From: Rhodobacteraceae bacterium MED-G08
Lineage (GTDB): Bacteria; Pseudomonadota; Alphaproteobacteria; Rhodobacterales; Rhodobacteraceae
Reading direction: 5' to 3'
Assembly: GCA_002457055.1 (NCBI GenBank)
Contig: NTKT01000007.1
Location: 16,357-80,356 of the forward strand
Length of the DNA stretch: 64,000 nt
Both the position numbers and the translations under genes were made by a program. Of this stretch, positions 39,631-49,788 are shown in pieces. Each line of letters begins with the position of its first letter. The stretch's first letter is position 1. The notes under the pieces are model-generated. The model was not told the DNA's origin. It worked only from the letters and a program-made list of their open reading frames with translations, and did not search any database.

Positions 39631-39653
39631 AATGCTTATAGTAGCATTTTTTT
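39631..39653 (+). terminator. Intrinsic terminator after prfA-prmC
   Basis: AATGCT (39631-39636) pairs perfectly with AGCATT (39643-39648) around a 6-nt loop, and a run of seven T follows from 39647. The stem is short and AT-rich but the layout is that of a rho-independent terminator, about 92 nt after the prmC stop and before the DUF4167 gene. Confidence 0.6.
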
Positions 39654-39661
39654 AAATCCAA

Positions 39662-39691
39662 ACATCAGTAAAAATCAAGATTAGCTGATGT
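39662..39691. repeat. Inverted repeat in the DUF4167 leader
   Basis: ACATCAG (39662-39668) and CTGATGT (39685-39691) form a perfect 7-bp inverted repeat with a 16-nt spacer, ending 38 nt ahead of the DUF4167 start codon. It could be a leader hairpin or an operator. No T-run follows, so it does not look like a terminator. Confidence 0.45.
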
Positions 39692-39729
39692 AATTTATGA
39701 CCAAGCAATCATAGGGCTAGAAAGCTTAA

Positions 39730-40317
39730 ATGAGATCATCAAAATCACGCTCGCGTTCTAACAAGAACCGGAATCGTTCGGTAGGTAATATTATTAACCG
39801 TGTTTTTGATAGTTCTGGTCCTGAGGGTAAGGTCAGGGGGACACCACAACAAATAATTGATAAATACAACCAATTGGCAAGGGATTCTCAACTCTCAAAC
39901 GATAGAGTTTCGACTGAAAATTTTCAACAACATGCCGAACATTACGTAAGACTGTTATCAGAAGCCCAACGTGAGATGGATGCACGTAGGGAGCAGCAGG
40001 ATCGAGAAAATAAAGATCGTAACACGGAACGCGATAAGGAACGTAATTCAAGATCCTCTTTGGACAATAATACCTCTGACTTATCGAATGATAATGATTT
40101 GAATGGTAATGATAATTCATTAGAGGTGGAAAGTGGGGACCGTGTGTCAGACGGTGAGCGGTTTGGTGAACTTGATAATGCCAACCAGGCTGATAAAAAA
40201 AATAGAAATGGAAATTCCCGTAATAACAAAGCCCGTAGACGCGGCGAAAATCAGCGCAACGATGATAAAGTTGATAAAATTGGCGAGGATATTTCATCTG
40301 TTGAAGCTGCTGAATAG
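39730..40317 (+). CDS. DUF4167 domain protein, function unknown
   Basis: Alphaproteobacterial protein with an N-terminal DUF4167 domain; no biochemical role is established that I can name. The first 30 residues are very basic (Arg, Lys, Ser, Asn), a pattern suited to RNA binding. A helical core at about 35-90 contains GTPQQIIDKYNQLARDSQ and QQHAEHYVRLLSEAQRE. The remaining roughly 100 residues are charged, Asn/Asp/Arg-rich and probably disordered. The position just after prfA-prmC is shared with other alphaproteobacteria and hints at a link to translation. Confidence 0.85.
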   Translation: MRSSKSRSRSNKNRNRSVGNIINRVFDSSGPEGKVRGTPQQIIDKYNQLARDSQLSNDRVSTENFQQHAEHYVRLLSEAQREMDARREQQDRENKDRNTERDKERNSRSSLDNNTSDLSNDNDLNGNDNSLEVESGDRVSDGERFGELDNANQADKKNRNGNSRNNKARRRGENQRNDDKVDKIGEDISSVEAAE

Positions 40318-40347
40318 TTGCAATATTAAAACGAAATTGAATAGCCC

Positions 40348-41181
40348 TTATTTCCTAACCAAAATTTGAGACATCGCACAATACTCTTGGAGTGTTATGT
40401 CTTCTGCTCTATTAGTGGGTAACACGCCGATACTTAAGAGACCTTCCTCAACATTTTGAAAATAACCCTTTAATGCCCCTCTCAACATCTTTCTACGTTG
40501 ATTGAATGCCTTCGATACTACAAATTCCAAAATATCAACTTCAGCTGGAAATTTGGGTTCTTTTAATGCTTCAAAATGAACGAGTGCACTTTCAACTTTG
40601 GGTGGTGGCGTAAACGCACTCGCAGGAATGTTGAATGCGATTTTTGTATCGCATCGCCATTGGGACATCACTGATAATCTTCCGTAAGCTTTGCTTCCTG
40701 GACTTGCAACTATTCTATTTGCTACTTCTTTTTGAAACATTAAGGTCATACTCTGCCAGAATGACGGCCAAGTTTTTGAAGTTAACCATCTCACCAAAAG
40801 CTCTGTCCCGATGTTATATGGTAAATTAGCTATAATTCGCACTGGATCGGCTAAATGCTCGCTCGCGTTCGTTGACAAGGCGTCACCTTGCAGTAACTTA
40901 AGTCTCCTTGGAAATGTTGCTTGAATTTCCTTAAGCGCTTCTATGCAACGGCTATCTTTTTCGATTGCGACGACTTTTCGTGCACCTTCATAAAGTAAAC
41001 TTCTAGTCAAACCTCCGGGTCCAGGCCCTATTTCTAAGATGTCGAACTGATCTAAGTTACCCGCATAACGTGCAATCTTTGATGTAAGATTAAGATCGAG
41101 TAAAAAATTTTGACCTAAAGACTTTTTTGCACGAAGTTGATGCCTAGAAATTACGTCTTTAAGCGGGGGAAGTTTTTCCAT
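40348..41181 (-). CDS. rsmA: 16S rRNA (adenine(1518)-N(6)/adenine(1519)-N(6))-dimethyltransferase
   Basis: KsgA, which dimethylates two adjacent adenines at the 3' end of 16S rRNA during small-subunit assembly. The 277 residues contain [11 protein letters not shown] (19-29), SAM motif [12 protein letters not shown] and the catalytic NLPYN. The C-terminal helical domain includes [13 protein letters not shown]. It overlaps pdxA by 23 nt and is the last gene of the lptF-lptG-lptD-surA-pdxA-rsmA unit, the same tail order as in E. coli (surA-pdxA-rsmA). Confidence 0.96.
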   Translation of the reverse strand: MEKLPPLKDVISRHQLRAKKSLGQNFLLDLNLTSKIARYAGNLDQFDILEIGPGPGGLTRSLLYEGARKVVAIEKDSRCIEALKEIQATFPRRLKLLQGDALSTNASEHLADPVRIIANLPYNIGTELLVRWLTSKTWPSFWQSMTLMFQKEVANRIVASPGSKAYGRLSVMSQWRCDTKIAFNIPASAFTPPPKVESALVHFEALKEPKFPAEVDILEFVVSKAFNQRRKMLRGALKGYFQNVEEGLLSIGVLPTNRAEDITLQEYCAMSQILVRK

Positions 41182-42148
41182 TCTGTTGCTTTCGAGATAG
41201 TGAAGCTGCCATTTTTATTGCATTTACAATTGATGTTTCATCTGCCACATTTTGTCCTGCAAGATCAAAAGCAGTTCCATGATCTGGCGAAGTGCGAACA
41301 AAAGATATGCCTAAAGTTATATTGACCCCTTCCTCAAACCCAATAGTTTTCAATGGTATAAGGGCCTGATCATGATACATTGTTATGGCGACGTCATATT
41401 TTGCCCGAGCAGTCGAATGGAACATAGTATCAGCAGATAGTGGTCCAATTATATTTATCGAGTTTTTTAAATTACGTATTGCAGGGTTTATTATTTCTTT
41501 TTCTTCTAATCCCAACTTTCCATTTTCTCCGGCGTGAGGATTTAGGCCTGAAACAGCTATGACAGGCTGGGCAAGGCTGAATTTGTCTTTCATAGCTTCG
41601 TTTGTTATTTTGATGGTTTTTGTTAAGCCTTCAATTGATAGACGGTTTGATACCTCTTTGATTGGGATATGGATTGTTGCTGGCACAACCTTTAATTTTG
41701 ACGAAGCCAACATCATCACTGGATGTTCGATACTATCCAAATATGCTAAAAATTCTGTATGCCCCAAAAATGGAAATTGTGTTCCAGAATTTAAAACATC
41801 TTTATTGATTGGGCTTGTACATAAGGCTTTTGCTTTATTTTCTTTTACCAAGCGCACTGCTTTTTTAATAACTTTGATAATATCATTAGCATTTTCAGGC
41901 TGCCGACATCCAATTCTGAGTGGATGAGCGAACTTGTGAACTAGAACTGGTAGCGCCGAACTAAAATTTTCTGAGACTTCATTTGGATGCACTATAGGTC
42001 GCCATGGTATGCTTTTATCTGGCAAATGACTAGGATCTCCTATCCAGAAAAATTCATTAGATGGGTTGTTTTTTAGATAAATCCATGACTTTTGTACTAT
42101 CTCTGGGCCAATACCGGAGGGGTCACCACTCGTAACTGCTATAGTCAT
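41159..42148 (-). CDS. pdxA: 4-hydroxythreonine-4-phosphate dehydrogenase
   Basis: NAD-dependent enzyme of the DXP-dependent route to pyridoxal 5'-phosphate. The 329 residues begin with [16 protein letters not shown] and include the metal-binding GHTEFLA histidine, SGLNPHAGE and [11 protein letters not shown]. The start overlaps the surA-like stop by 4 nt and the 3' end overlaps rsmA by 23 nt. The product is the cofactor of the alanine racemase and aminotransferase also found in this window. Confidence 0.96.
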   Translation of the reverse strand: MTIAVTSGDPSGIGPEIVQKSWIYLKNNPSNEFFWIGDPSHLPDKSIPWRPIVHPNEVSENFSSALPVLVHKFAHPLRIGCRQPENANDIIKVIKKAVRLVKENKAKALCTSPINKDVLNSGTQFPFLGHTEFLAYLDSIEHPVMMLASSKLKVVPATIHIPIKEVSNRLSIEGLTKTIKITNEAMKDKFSLAQPVIAVSGLNPHAGENGKLGLEEKEIINPAIRNLKNSINIIGPLSADTMFHSTARAKYDVAITMYHDQALIPLKTIGFEEGVNITLGISFVRTSPDHGTAFDLAGQNVADETSIVNAIKMAASLSRKQQNGKTSPA

Positions 42149-43350
42149 TTATCGCTAATCCTAGCGTTATCTTTCAAAGTTTCCATAAAACTTCTTGCTA
42201 AATACTTTAGACGGATAGTTTGTAAATTATTTTTGTCATTTTCGATTTTTTCTTTCGTCAGGTCTTCTTTTTTATTTCGCTCACACAATCTAACCAATTT
42301 TGGTTTTTCATTATCGATAATGATTTCTGACTCATCTGGATCTAATTTTTCCAATACGGTGGCTAAAGAATTCGATAATTGCTCAGAAAAAAGTTTACTC
42401 CTTAACAGTTTAACATCCGTTTTATCTCCAATAGCTGCCGTTAAATCAGAACAATTATTAAATTTATTTTTAATATCTTTTAAGTATGCTAAGTTAGCAA
42501 ATGTTGTAGAAACTGTTATAAAATCTAAAAAATTAACTTCTGTATTTATGTCATTTATTTCTCTAATATCTCTCAATTGAAATAATGCTATTGCCGTATT
42601 TAATCTTATTGGTTCGCTTACCTCGCCGGGTGAAAGATTGAAAATATACGGCTTTATAATTTCTGGCAATTTATTAAAGTTTTGCCATTTTATTCGACCA
42701 CCCAAATCAGCCGTGGGCGCTTTTGAATATATTTTTGCAGCGTTTGAAAATTCTTCTATGGATTTGATATTTTTTAGTTGATAGGCGATATTTTCTATTT
42801 CCCTTAATTCTTGGTTTGAAAATGGAATAATTATTTCAGTCAGCAACACTTGTACTGTTTCCTCAAAGCTAGTTATGTTGCTAGCTCGTTTTAGCTGAAG
42901 GTCTGATATTTTAGATTGTGAACCAAATTTTTTCTTTATTATCTTCTGCCAAATTAATTCTGACTCGACGTATGATCGAAAAGTATTTGAGTAAATACCA
43001 AGTCTATTAAGCTCTCCAATAAATTCGTCGCTTGATAGTTTTACTCTCGATGAAAAACGTTTAACTGCATCTTCAATTTCAGCCTCAGATGCGGTTATCT
43101 TTAATTTTAGTGCCTCAGTTTGTTTTAAGCGCTCCTCTATAAGTTGTGTTTGAGCAACTTTATTAGGATCTCCAGGAAATTTCAGCGCTGACAAAAATTT
43201 AACTCTTTGGTCAAATTCAAATTTTGTAATGACGGTGTCGTTTACTTGAATTACTGGAGAGAATAGCGAATTGTTCTGAGCTCTAGCTTGCGAAAAAACG
43301 ACAAGGCACAAAATTAATACGCCCGTTATCAAAGTTTTACTTATTACCAT
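42145..43350 (-). CDS. surA: SurA-like periplasmic peptidyl-prolyl isomerase/chaperone
   Basis: Periplasmic chaperone for outer-membrane proteins, notably LptD. I place the start at ATG 43350, giving a standard signal peptide that ends ARAQ; an upstream ATG at 43407 would add 19 polar residues and overlap lptD. A SurA N-terminal helical domain (about 25-140) is followed by one parvulin-like segment around 150-250. That segment includes TADLGGRIKW and LSPGEVSEPIRLNTAIALFQL. A second isomerase domain is not evident. Sequence is divergent, but location between lptD and pdxA supports the call. Confidence 0.85.
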   Translation of the reverse strand: MVISKTLITGVLILCLVVFSQARAQNNSLFSPVIQVNDTVITKFEFDQRVKFLSALKFPGDPNKVAQTQLIEERLKQTEALKLKITASEAEIEDAVKRFSSRVKLSSDEFIGELNRLGIYSNTFRSYVESELIWQKIIKKKFGSQSKISDLQLKRASNITSFEETVQVLLTEIIIPFSNQELREIENIAYQLKNIKSIEEFSNAAKIYSKAPTADLGGRIKWQNFNKLPEIIKPYIFNLSPGEVSEPIRLNTAIALFQLRDIREINDINTEVNFLDFITVSTTFANLAYLKDIKNKFNNCSDLTAAIGDKTDVKLLRSKLFSEQLSNSLATVLEKLDPDESEIIIDNEKPKLVRLCERNKKEDLTKEKIENDKNNLQTIRLKYLARSFMETLKDNARISDK

Positions 43351-43378
43351 TGGATTACCCAAGTGATGAATTATGATA

Positions 43379-45487
43379 TTATTTACAGTTTTTTTCTTGA
43401 ATAGCATTCACCGAGCCTGTGCTAAAGCCTTTTAAGCTGATTGCAAAGCTAAAATTAGTTGTGGGTGGGGATGTCCCTTCCAATGAATATCGTCTGTCCA
43501 TTTCTAGATTTAACAAAACGCATTGATTTTCATATGCCAAACCAGCTCCTAGTAATGCTAAATGAGATTCCGATTGGTCATACCTTAAATTAGATTTTAG
43601 CTGCCAATTATCATTAAGTTTGTATCCTGTATCTATTGTCCATTCTTCAATTTGATTTAGGCGATTTTCCTCTGCGTCTGATTGCAGAAAGCTATACTTT
43701 GTATCAAGGTAGATGGTTTCATAGTCAAAGCCAGCGCTAAAGTCTGTTTTCTTTGCCTCAAACTTATTGCTTAGTAATCCTTGAAACGAAACATATGAGT
43801 TTTTGGCAAGAGATAATTCGGCGGCTAAGAAGATATCAGATTGCTTGTTCTCCAATCCCGAGCTGCTTGTAAAACCTAAATTCTCATTCAATCGCAGTAC
43901 CTGGCCAAGTGAGAATCCTCCAGTTATATTTTTTTTTGAATTGAAGTTATATCTCAATCCATAAGCTCCATGAAATCCAGTTTCGAATTGATCTGATGCC
44001 GAGTACCTAGAAATCACTAGAAGATTTCCCATATCAAACTCTGTATTTTCGCTTTCATCAATATATACAATAGCTTTTTTCCGTTTTCCCCACGCAACCT
44101 GAGCGAGTGGTTCAAGCATATGGGTGGCCTTTTCCGTATTAGATAAAAATGGCAGCCTGATGAATATATTAGTCCCAATACTATTGAGAATTTCCAGATC
44201 GTTCAGTCTGCTATCATCAACTGCCAAAAATACATCCTGATTTAAAACTACGCCAGTCCCAAGTTCTAATCCCAACTTAGAAATCGTAGAGTTATTCCAT
44301 GCCAACTGATTTGCAAATCGAGCAACATCTCTCCCTATGATGTCCTCAGAGCCTTTACGCCAACTTCCAACTAACTCACTGTTGAAGTTTAGTGAGCCAG
44401 GTATAATATTTTGATCAATAACTCGGTCATAATAATTGTTTGTTGTTAGGGTAAGGTTATCCTTATCTTCTTTGTAAAGAGATTGAATGACGCCCAACGA
44501 AGTTTCAAATAGTCTGTCCGATTTTACTTTTGAGTAATTAAGGCCAGATGTTAGTTCATTTCTCGCCGAATAACCGTAGTCTCCGAGATAAGCGCTATCT
44601 GATACGCGTTCAATTTCATAATTTAAAATATAACCGTTCTCTAAATAAAACTCTCCGTTTATAGATAGATATCCCCGAAATTGTTTGTCATCTAAATCAT
44701 CTCGCGTCAGAGAGCTGTCAACTACTAAATTTCCTCTTGAAAAAGCCTGCCGGTATCGTGTTTCAATAGTATTGGTTTGGGGCGTTATAAACGGTGTAAA
44801 GGTTACGTCTTTATCTACATCTAAAGGGATAAAGAACGGTAACTTTACTCCAAAATCTAATCTGGAATTTGATAAAAACTCAGGAGCCAAAAATCCAACT
44901 GCTCTTTTTGCCGATGGGTCTGGTATGCTTATGTACGGAGTGTAGAACGCAGGAACTCCCAAAATTTCTAATGATGCGTCATAAAAATAAATTATTTTGA
45001 GTTTTTGATTATGAGAAACCTTTTTTGCTTTTATAAGCCAGAAAGGCTTCTCATTTTCGCAAGTCTTACACGAAGTCGCAGATACACGGCTGAAGACGCT
45101 TTTATCATTTATCGCATATTTTAGTTCATCTGCGGAAATTTCTAATTGATTTTTTAATATAACGCGCGTTGCAAGCAAAATAGCTTCTTGGAATTCATTT
45201 TTAAAAATTGCATCTCCAGCTTTTGTTTCATTTCCGGTATGATCGATTAGAGAAAGGGGGCCTGTTGCTGACAGTTCATCCGAACTTCTTGCGTAGTATA
45301 TTTCTCTAGCCTTTAGAATATTTTCTTTATAATGAACTTCGACATTCCCTTTGGCTGTCACATTTCCCTCAGCATCTATTTCTATACTGTTGGCGATGAT
45401 CGATGCGCTTTCAACAAAGCTTTCACCATATGCAACTGATAAAAACGGCATCAAGAAAAGTAATGATGCAGATAAATATCGAAACAT
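43379..45487 (-). CDS. lptD: LPS-assembly protein LptD
   Basis: Outer-membrane beta-barrel that inserts lipopolysaccharide into the outer leaflet. The 702 residues have a signal peptide (about 1-21, cut after AYG), an N-terminal OstA/LptA-like beta-jellyroll (about 25-150) with a Cys pair in SATSCKTCEN, and a long barrel domain with alternating aromatic strands. The final cysteine (EKNCK) may take part in the disulphides seen in LptD. The start is 1 nt inside the lptG stop. Confidence 0.93.
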   Translation of the reverse strand: MFRYLSASLLFLMPFLSVAYGESFVESASIIANSIEIDAEGNVTAKGNVEVHYKENILKAREIYYARSSDELSATGPLSLIDHTGNETKAGDAIFKNEFQEAILLATRVILKNQLEISADELKYAINDKSVFSRVSATSCKTCENEKPFWLIKAKKVSHNQKLKIIYFYDASLEILGVPAFYTPYISIPDPSAKRAVGFLAPEFLSNSRLDFGVKLPFFIPLDVDKDVTFTPFITPQTNTIETRYRQAFSRGNLVVDSSLTRDDLDDKQFRGYLSINGEFYLENGYILNYEIERVSDSAYLGDYGYSARNELTSGLNYSKVKSDRLFETSLGVIQSLYKEDKDNLTLTTNNYYDRVIDQNIIPGSLNFNSELVGSWRKGSEDIIGRDVARFANQLAWNNSTISKLGLELGTGVVLNQDVFLAVDDSRLNDLEILNSIGTNIFIRLPFLSNTEKATHMLEPLAQVAWGKRKKAIVYIDESENTEFDMGNLLVISRYSASDQFETGFHGAYGLRYNFNSKKNITGGFSLGQVLRLNENLGFTSSSGLENKQSDIFLAAELSLAKNSYVSFQGLLSNKFEAKKTDFSAGFDYETIYLDTKYSFLQSDAEENRLNQIEEWTIDTGYKLNDNWQLKSNLRYDQSESHLALLGAGLAYENQCVLLNLEMDRRYSLEGTSPPTTNFSFAISLKGFSTGSVNAIQEKNCK

Positions 45488-46581
45488 TACCCTTCCTCAC
45501 GGTTTAGGAATAATCCAAGCGATATAAACAAAGCTGCAAAGGATGGGCCCCAAGCTGAAATGAGTACAGGAAGCTGTCCGTTTATACCCAGTATTAAAAT
45601 AAAGTTTGATGAATAAAATAGAAGGAAGCCAACAAGAATCGCGGCCAAGACATGTAAACTTGTGCCTCTAACCCTGCTTTGACGCATACAAAAGGCTGCT
45701 GATACAAGCATCATTGCTATTAAAAAGATGGGTTTTGAAAGTTCACTTTGGAACCAAACAGAATATCGATTGGCTGAGAAGCCTGCTTGCTCTAGTTGCC
45801 CAATGAATTCTGGCAGTGACCATAAACTAATTGTGGAAGGATCGCCGAATTGATCTGTAATCTGCTCCTTTTTCAACGAAGTAGGAATTTCAACTAAGCT
45901 GAGTTTTTGTACGTTTGAATGTGAATTCAGCCCATATTTGATTGGCCAAATTATTGAATTTTTTGCAGTCCACAAAGAATCGTTCAATGTAAGAATTTCT
46001 GCCTCAACCCGACTAATAGGTAGCTTATCATCGCTCAATTTTATCAAAGTTACATCGTATAGTTCAGTAGCGTCAGAATTTGCCCGCTTGGCACGTATTA
46101 CAGTATGACCCGTTTCGTCAGCCTGTCTCAACCATAAGCCTTCAGTCCCTATCGAAATTGTTGTTTCCTGCCCTTCTATAAGCTTGCTTTTTACGTCCGC
46201 ATATTTTTTAGAAGTCGAAGCAACAATCGGATTAAAGAAGCTTATTGCTAAAACACCAATTAAAAGCGAAAGAATTACAGGTGTAATAAGCATTGATATT
46301 GATGATTTTCCCGCTGCTCTGAAGACAATCAGTTCTGAATTTCGGGCTAAGGATAAAAAGGTCCATGCGGAACTTAAAATTATGATCAATGGCAAAACTT
46401 GATAAATGGATCCTGGCAGGTTGAGTAGCGCGAGAAAAAATATCTCAATATAATCGATTGACACGGCAAACCGTCTGAGTTGTTCGATTATATCAATTAG
46501 AAGCATAAATGTAATAAATATACTTAGCGTTATTGCAAAGTTTTTAGCAAACTTGCCAGCGAAGTATATGTGCAGCAACAT
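45487..46581 (-). CDS. lptG: LPS export ABC transporter permease LptG
   Basis: Inner-membrane subunit of the LptB2FG transporter that extracts lipopolysaccharide. The 364 residues show the YjgP/YjgQ layout: three N-terminal transmembrane helices, a periplasmic beta-jellyroll (about 125-255) and three C-terminal helices. The FRAAGKSSISM segment is the coupling-helix region that meets the ATPase. It overlaps lptF and lptD by 1 nt each. The lptB ATPase gene is not in the window. Confidence 0.93.
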   Translation of the reverse strand: MLLHIYFAGKFAKNFAITLSIFITFMLLIDIIEQLRRFAVSIDYIEIFFLALLNLPGSIYQVLPLIIILSSAWTFLSLARNSELIVFRAAGKSSISMLITPVILSLLIGVLAISFFNPIVASTSKKYADVKSKLIEGQETTISIGTEGLWLRQADETGHTVIRAKRANSDATELYDVTLIKLSDDKLPISRVEAEILTLNDSLWTAKNSIIWPIKYGLNSHSNVQKLSLVEIPTSLKKEQITDQFGDPSTISLWSLPEFIGQLEQAGFSANRYSVWFQSELSKPIFLIAMMLVSAAFCMRQSRVRGTSLHVLAAILVGFLLFYSSNFILILGINGQLPVLISAWGPSFAALFISLGLFLNREEG

Positions 46582-47714
46582 TAAGTGTTCTCGCTTGCTC
46601 GGCTAATTCTGCCTAGCAATTTTTGATTTGAAGCTAATAACATCATGAAGCTAAAAATCAAAATGCCGATAAGGACTGGCAAATATAAAGCCAGCCAATT
46701 TCCTTGAGATTTTAACATTAGCTCATTGCCATAACTCTCTGATAGCTTAATTAATATTAGAATTACTATTCCTACTGAAATTTGTTTTGATGCTCCAAAT
46801 CTTGAGTAGTCGCCTATCATAAGAGCGGAAAAGCCAATTAAAGCTGCAATTAAAGCTAAAAGTGGTGTCAAAATGCGTGAGTGGAGCTCCTCCAGAACGC
46901 TTATCGGCGAAGAGTCTGAAAGTATTGATATTAATTCAGGGTCTTTAAAGAGATCAAAACTTGAGTAAGTGAGAAGAAGTTTGGCTTTTGACATACGCTC
47001 TTTTACAGACCACGATGTTAAATCGTATGATAAATCTTGGAAATGTATGGTCGAGAGATTTTTACTTTTTAAGTCATAATTCTGAACGATTCCGTCCTTC
47101 AGCACTAATATTGGATTGTTGTTATTTGTTATTAGGTAGCCAGACTTGGACGTTATAATAATCTCGCGGTCTTTATTTCTTTCGTCTAAGACAAACACAT
47201 CCTCGATAACGCCAGAGGTTGATATACCGCCAATGTAGAAAGTTACGCCAATCTGTGGATGAATAAAACTTCCAACTTTTAACAATTTTGCATTAAGTGA
47301 TGAGGCCACCTCGTTCTGCCGCTTTAAAAGAATGTTGTTTGATTTGGGAATTAAATAATGTGAAATAATCAACAAAATAATAGTTACCACTAGTCCAAAT
47401 AAAAAAATTGATCGTGATAACCTTAACGGACTGAAACCGGTAGCTTGCATTATAGTTAGTTCACTATCGTTTTTAAGCCTGTTCGTTACAAAAATAGCTG
47501 CTGCAAATGCGGCAAGTGGGGCGACTATTGGTATAATTGGCGGGATCGTTAGAATTGAAAACTCTAAAAATACTAAGAATGTTTGACCATCGCTTATCAA
47601 ATTATCAAACAGCGCGATGGCTTTGTTGATCCAATAAATAAAAAGTAAGATGAGGGAAAAAAACCCAAACATCAAAAAGTATTGAGTGAATAAATATCTG
47701 TCAAATCGCGACAC
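46581..47714 (-). CDS. lptF: LPS export ABC transporter permease LptF
   Basis: Partner of LptG in the lipopolysaccharide export complex. The 377 residues open with SRFDRYLFTQYF, typical of LptF. Six transmembrane helices flank a periplasmic jellyroll at about 130-265. The MQATGFSPLRLSR region marks the coupling helix. It is the first gene of the lpt-surA-pdxA-rsmA unit and diverges from pepA across 106 nt, where the promoters of both must lie. Confidence 0.93.
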   Translation of the reverse strand: MSRFDRYLFTQYFLMFGFFSLILLFIYWINKAIALFDNLISDGQTFLVFLEFSILTIPPIIPIVAPLAAFAAAIFVTNRLKNDSELTIMQATGFSPLRLSRSIFLFGLVVTIILLIISHYLIPKSNNILLKRQNEVASSLNAKLLKVGSFIHPQIGVTFYIGGISTSGVIEDVFVLDERNKDREIIITSKSGYLITNNNNPILVLKDGIVQNYDLKSKNLSTIHFQDLSYDLTSWSVKERMSKAKLLLTYSSFDLFKDPELISILSDSSPISVLEELHSRILTPLLALIAALIGFSALMIGDYSRFGASKQISVGIVILILIKLSESYGNELMLKSQGNWLALYLPVLIGILIFSFMMLLASNQKLLGRISRASENT

Positions 47715-47820
47715 GGCTTTATATAACTTCCTGAACGTTGTAATTGTACATAAACAAAAAATCTATATAGCGAAAAGCGTTAATTGAAGAAACTACCATT
47801 TGATAGGAATTTAAAAAAGT

Positions 47821-49308
47821 ATGAAAACGATAAATCCGCTGAATTTGAAAATTATTAGATCAGATCTAGACTACATCGCTACAAGCAAAGGAATAATAGT
47901 CGTTTTAGTCACTCCGCAAGGAGCGCTGGATCCTTACGCTCGGCGGGTAAATAAATTAACTAGAGGATCATTAACTCGTTTAATTTGTTCCAAGAAATTT
48001 GAAGAAGCAGATAGCGGTCAGTTATTTTCTATATATTTTCCAGAAAGATGCGCTGCTGAGCAAATTTGTGTTGTTAAAATTGAACGGCGGACATCCAAAT
48101 TAGTTGCTAGAAAAGTAGGCGTTTCAATTGCTAAAATGAAGGGTTCCGATGATATACTTTTAGCGCTAGGGAATTTTTCGAACTTAATAGAGCTGTGTAA
48201 AGGGATTGTGTTAAGAGAGTATAAATTTGATATTTATAAAGCCGATGCTTCTAATAAGTCAGACGGTTCCTCCCTTATAACAGTCATGACTAAAGATCCC
48301 GAACTTTTTAACTCCCAATTACATGAGGTCGAAGCGATAAGAGATGGTGTTTTTCTTACACGTAACCTGATAAACGAGCCTTCAAATATTCTTACCACAG
48401 AAGAGTTTGCTAGCCGGCTAGAGCAGTTATCAAAATTGGGTATAAAAATTGAGATTTTAGATGAAGATGATCTTCGCAAGCTTGGAATGAATGCTTTTTT
48501 AGGGGTAGGTCAGGGTTCTTCTAGCCCTTGCAAACTAGTGATTATGAGTTGGTTAGGAGCAGCAGATGGTGATGCTCTACTGACTTTAGTTGGTAAAGGA
48601 GTAGTATTTGATACTGGTGGAATTTCGTTAAAGCCTGCTGGTGGAATGGAAGATATGACAATGGACATGGGAGGTTCGGCGGTCGTTGCTGGCGTGTTAG
48701 CAACATTGGCTAAAAGAAAATCACCTTCAAACGTAGTGGGATTAGTGGGGCTGGTAGAAAATATGCCGTCTGGAACTGCTCAACGCCCAGGCGATATAGT
48801 TAAATCAATGAAAGGCGATACCATTGAAGTTATTAATACTGATGCAGAAGGGCGTTTAGTTCTTTGTGACGTAATGTGGTACGCGCAAGAAAGATTCAAA
48901 CCCTCTGCAATGGTTGATTTAGCTACATTGACTGGGGCAATAATAGTCAGTTTGGGTCATGAAAATGCTGGACTTTTCTCAAATAACGATTGGCTCTGCA
49001 ATGAAGTATTAAAAGCTGCTAATTCAGAAAATGAGGGTGCTTGGCGAATGCCATTGGGCAAGTCCTACAGTAAGTTATTAAAAAGTAGACTGGCCGATAT
49101 AAAAAATGTTGGCGGGCGTGCTGCTGGGTCAATAACAGCGGCGGCATTCCTGGAAAAATTTGTCAAACCTGAAATTCCATGGGTTCACATAGATATAGCA
49201 GGTGTTGCGCACACAAAAACTGAGTCGGATCATGCACCAGCTGGCGCCACTGGCTGGGGTGTAATGACCTTAGATACGTTAGTAAAAAATAATTTTGAGC
49301 GTGGCTAA
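47821..49308 (+). CDS. pepA: Leucyl aminopeptidase (M17)
   Basis: Cytosolic dinuclear-metal aminopeptidase that removes N-terminal residues in peptide turnover. The 495 residues include the M17 blocks VGKGVVFDTGGISLKPAG, DMGGSAVVAG, and the signature NTDAEGRLVL with metal-binding Asp and Glu. An N-terminal domain of about 170 residues is poorly conserved, as expected. The stop is 1 nt before the TTG start of holC, the usual pepA-holC pair. Confidence 0.95.
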   Translation: MKTINPLNLKIIRSDLDYIATSKGIIVVLVTPQGALDPYARRVNKLTRGSLTRLICSKKFEEADSGQLFSIYFPERCAAEQICVVKIERRTSKLVARKVGVSIAKMKGSDDILLALGNFSNLIELCKGIVLREYKFDIYKADASNKSDGSSLITVMTKDPELFNSQLHEVEAIRDGVFLTRNLINEPSNILTTEEFASRLEQLSKLGIKIEILDEDDLRKLGMNAFLGVGQGSSSPCKLVIMSWLGAADGDALLTLVGKGVVFDTGGISLKPAGGMEDMTMDMGGSAVVAGVLATLAKRKSPSNVVGLVGLVENMPSGTAQRPGDIVKSMKGDTIEVINTDAEGRLVLCDVMWYAQERFKPSAMVDLATLTGAIIVSLGHENAGLFSNNDWLCNEVLKAANSENEGAWRMPLGKSYSKLLKSRLADIKNVGGRAAGSITAAAFLEKFVKPEIPWVHIDIAGVAHTKTESDHAPAGATGWGVMTLDTLVKNNFERG

Positions 49309-49309
49309 T

Positions 49310-49768
49310 TTGAGCGAAGTGTATTTTTATCACGTTACAGGGCAGACAGTTGTTAGCGCTTTGCCACAATTGCTTTGTAAAGCCAAAGATATTGGTTGGA
49401 CTGTATTTATACGGGGCAAAGACGAAGCTAGTCTAAAATTTATTGATGATGCAATTTGGACAGTTGAACCTGAAAGCTTTCTGCCCCATGCCGTCTTAGG
49501 GTCACAGAATAGTGAAAAATCTGACATTTTGCTGGGTACTGAAAAAGATGATAGTTCAAATTCAGATTTTCTTCTTTCATTGAATGGAGCATTAATTTCC
49601 ACTGAAGAGGTTGCTAAATATAGGAGATGTGCATTACTTTTCGAAGACAAAAACTCAGATGAAGGAAATATAGCCCGAGAACATTGGAAGAAATTCACCG
49701 AGGCTGATATTCGAGCAAAATATTGGTCACAAGAAACCGGTACTTGGGGCCTTAAACAAGAGAATTAG
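49310..49768 (+). CDS. holC: DNA polymerase III chi subunit
   Basis: Clamp-loader accessory protein that links DNA polymerase III to single-strand-binding protein. I start at TTG 49310, giving MSEVYFYHVTG, the usual beginning of the family; TTG 49295 and GTG 49301 are upstream options that overlap pepA. The 152 residues show the HolC pattern with ALPQLLCKAKDIGWTVFIRG, SFLPHAV and a C-terminal WKKFTEADIRAKYW. It follows pepA directly, as in many Proteobacteria. Confidence 0.9.
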   Translation: MSEVYFYHVTGQTVVSALPQLLCKAKDIGWTVFIRGKDEASLKFIDDAIWTVEPESFLPHAVLGSQNSEKSDILLGTEKDDSSNSDFLLSLNGALISTEEVAKYRRCALLFEDKNSDEGNIAREHWKKFTEADIRAKYWSQETGTWGLKQEN

Positions 49769-49788
49769 TATTGCGTTAGGCAGTATCT

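Noticed and set aside
39833..40297. Long minus-strand open frame across the DUF4167 gene
   Set aside because: It mirrors the Asn/Asp-rich codons of DUF4167, giving a Tyr/His-rich composition unlike a real protein.
42092..42580. 162-codon plus-strand frame over the surA-pdxA junction
   Set aside because: It is antisense to two conserved genes and its composition (Phe, Ser, Leu rich) is typical of a shadow frame.
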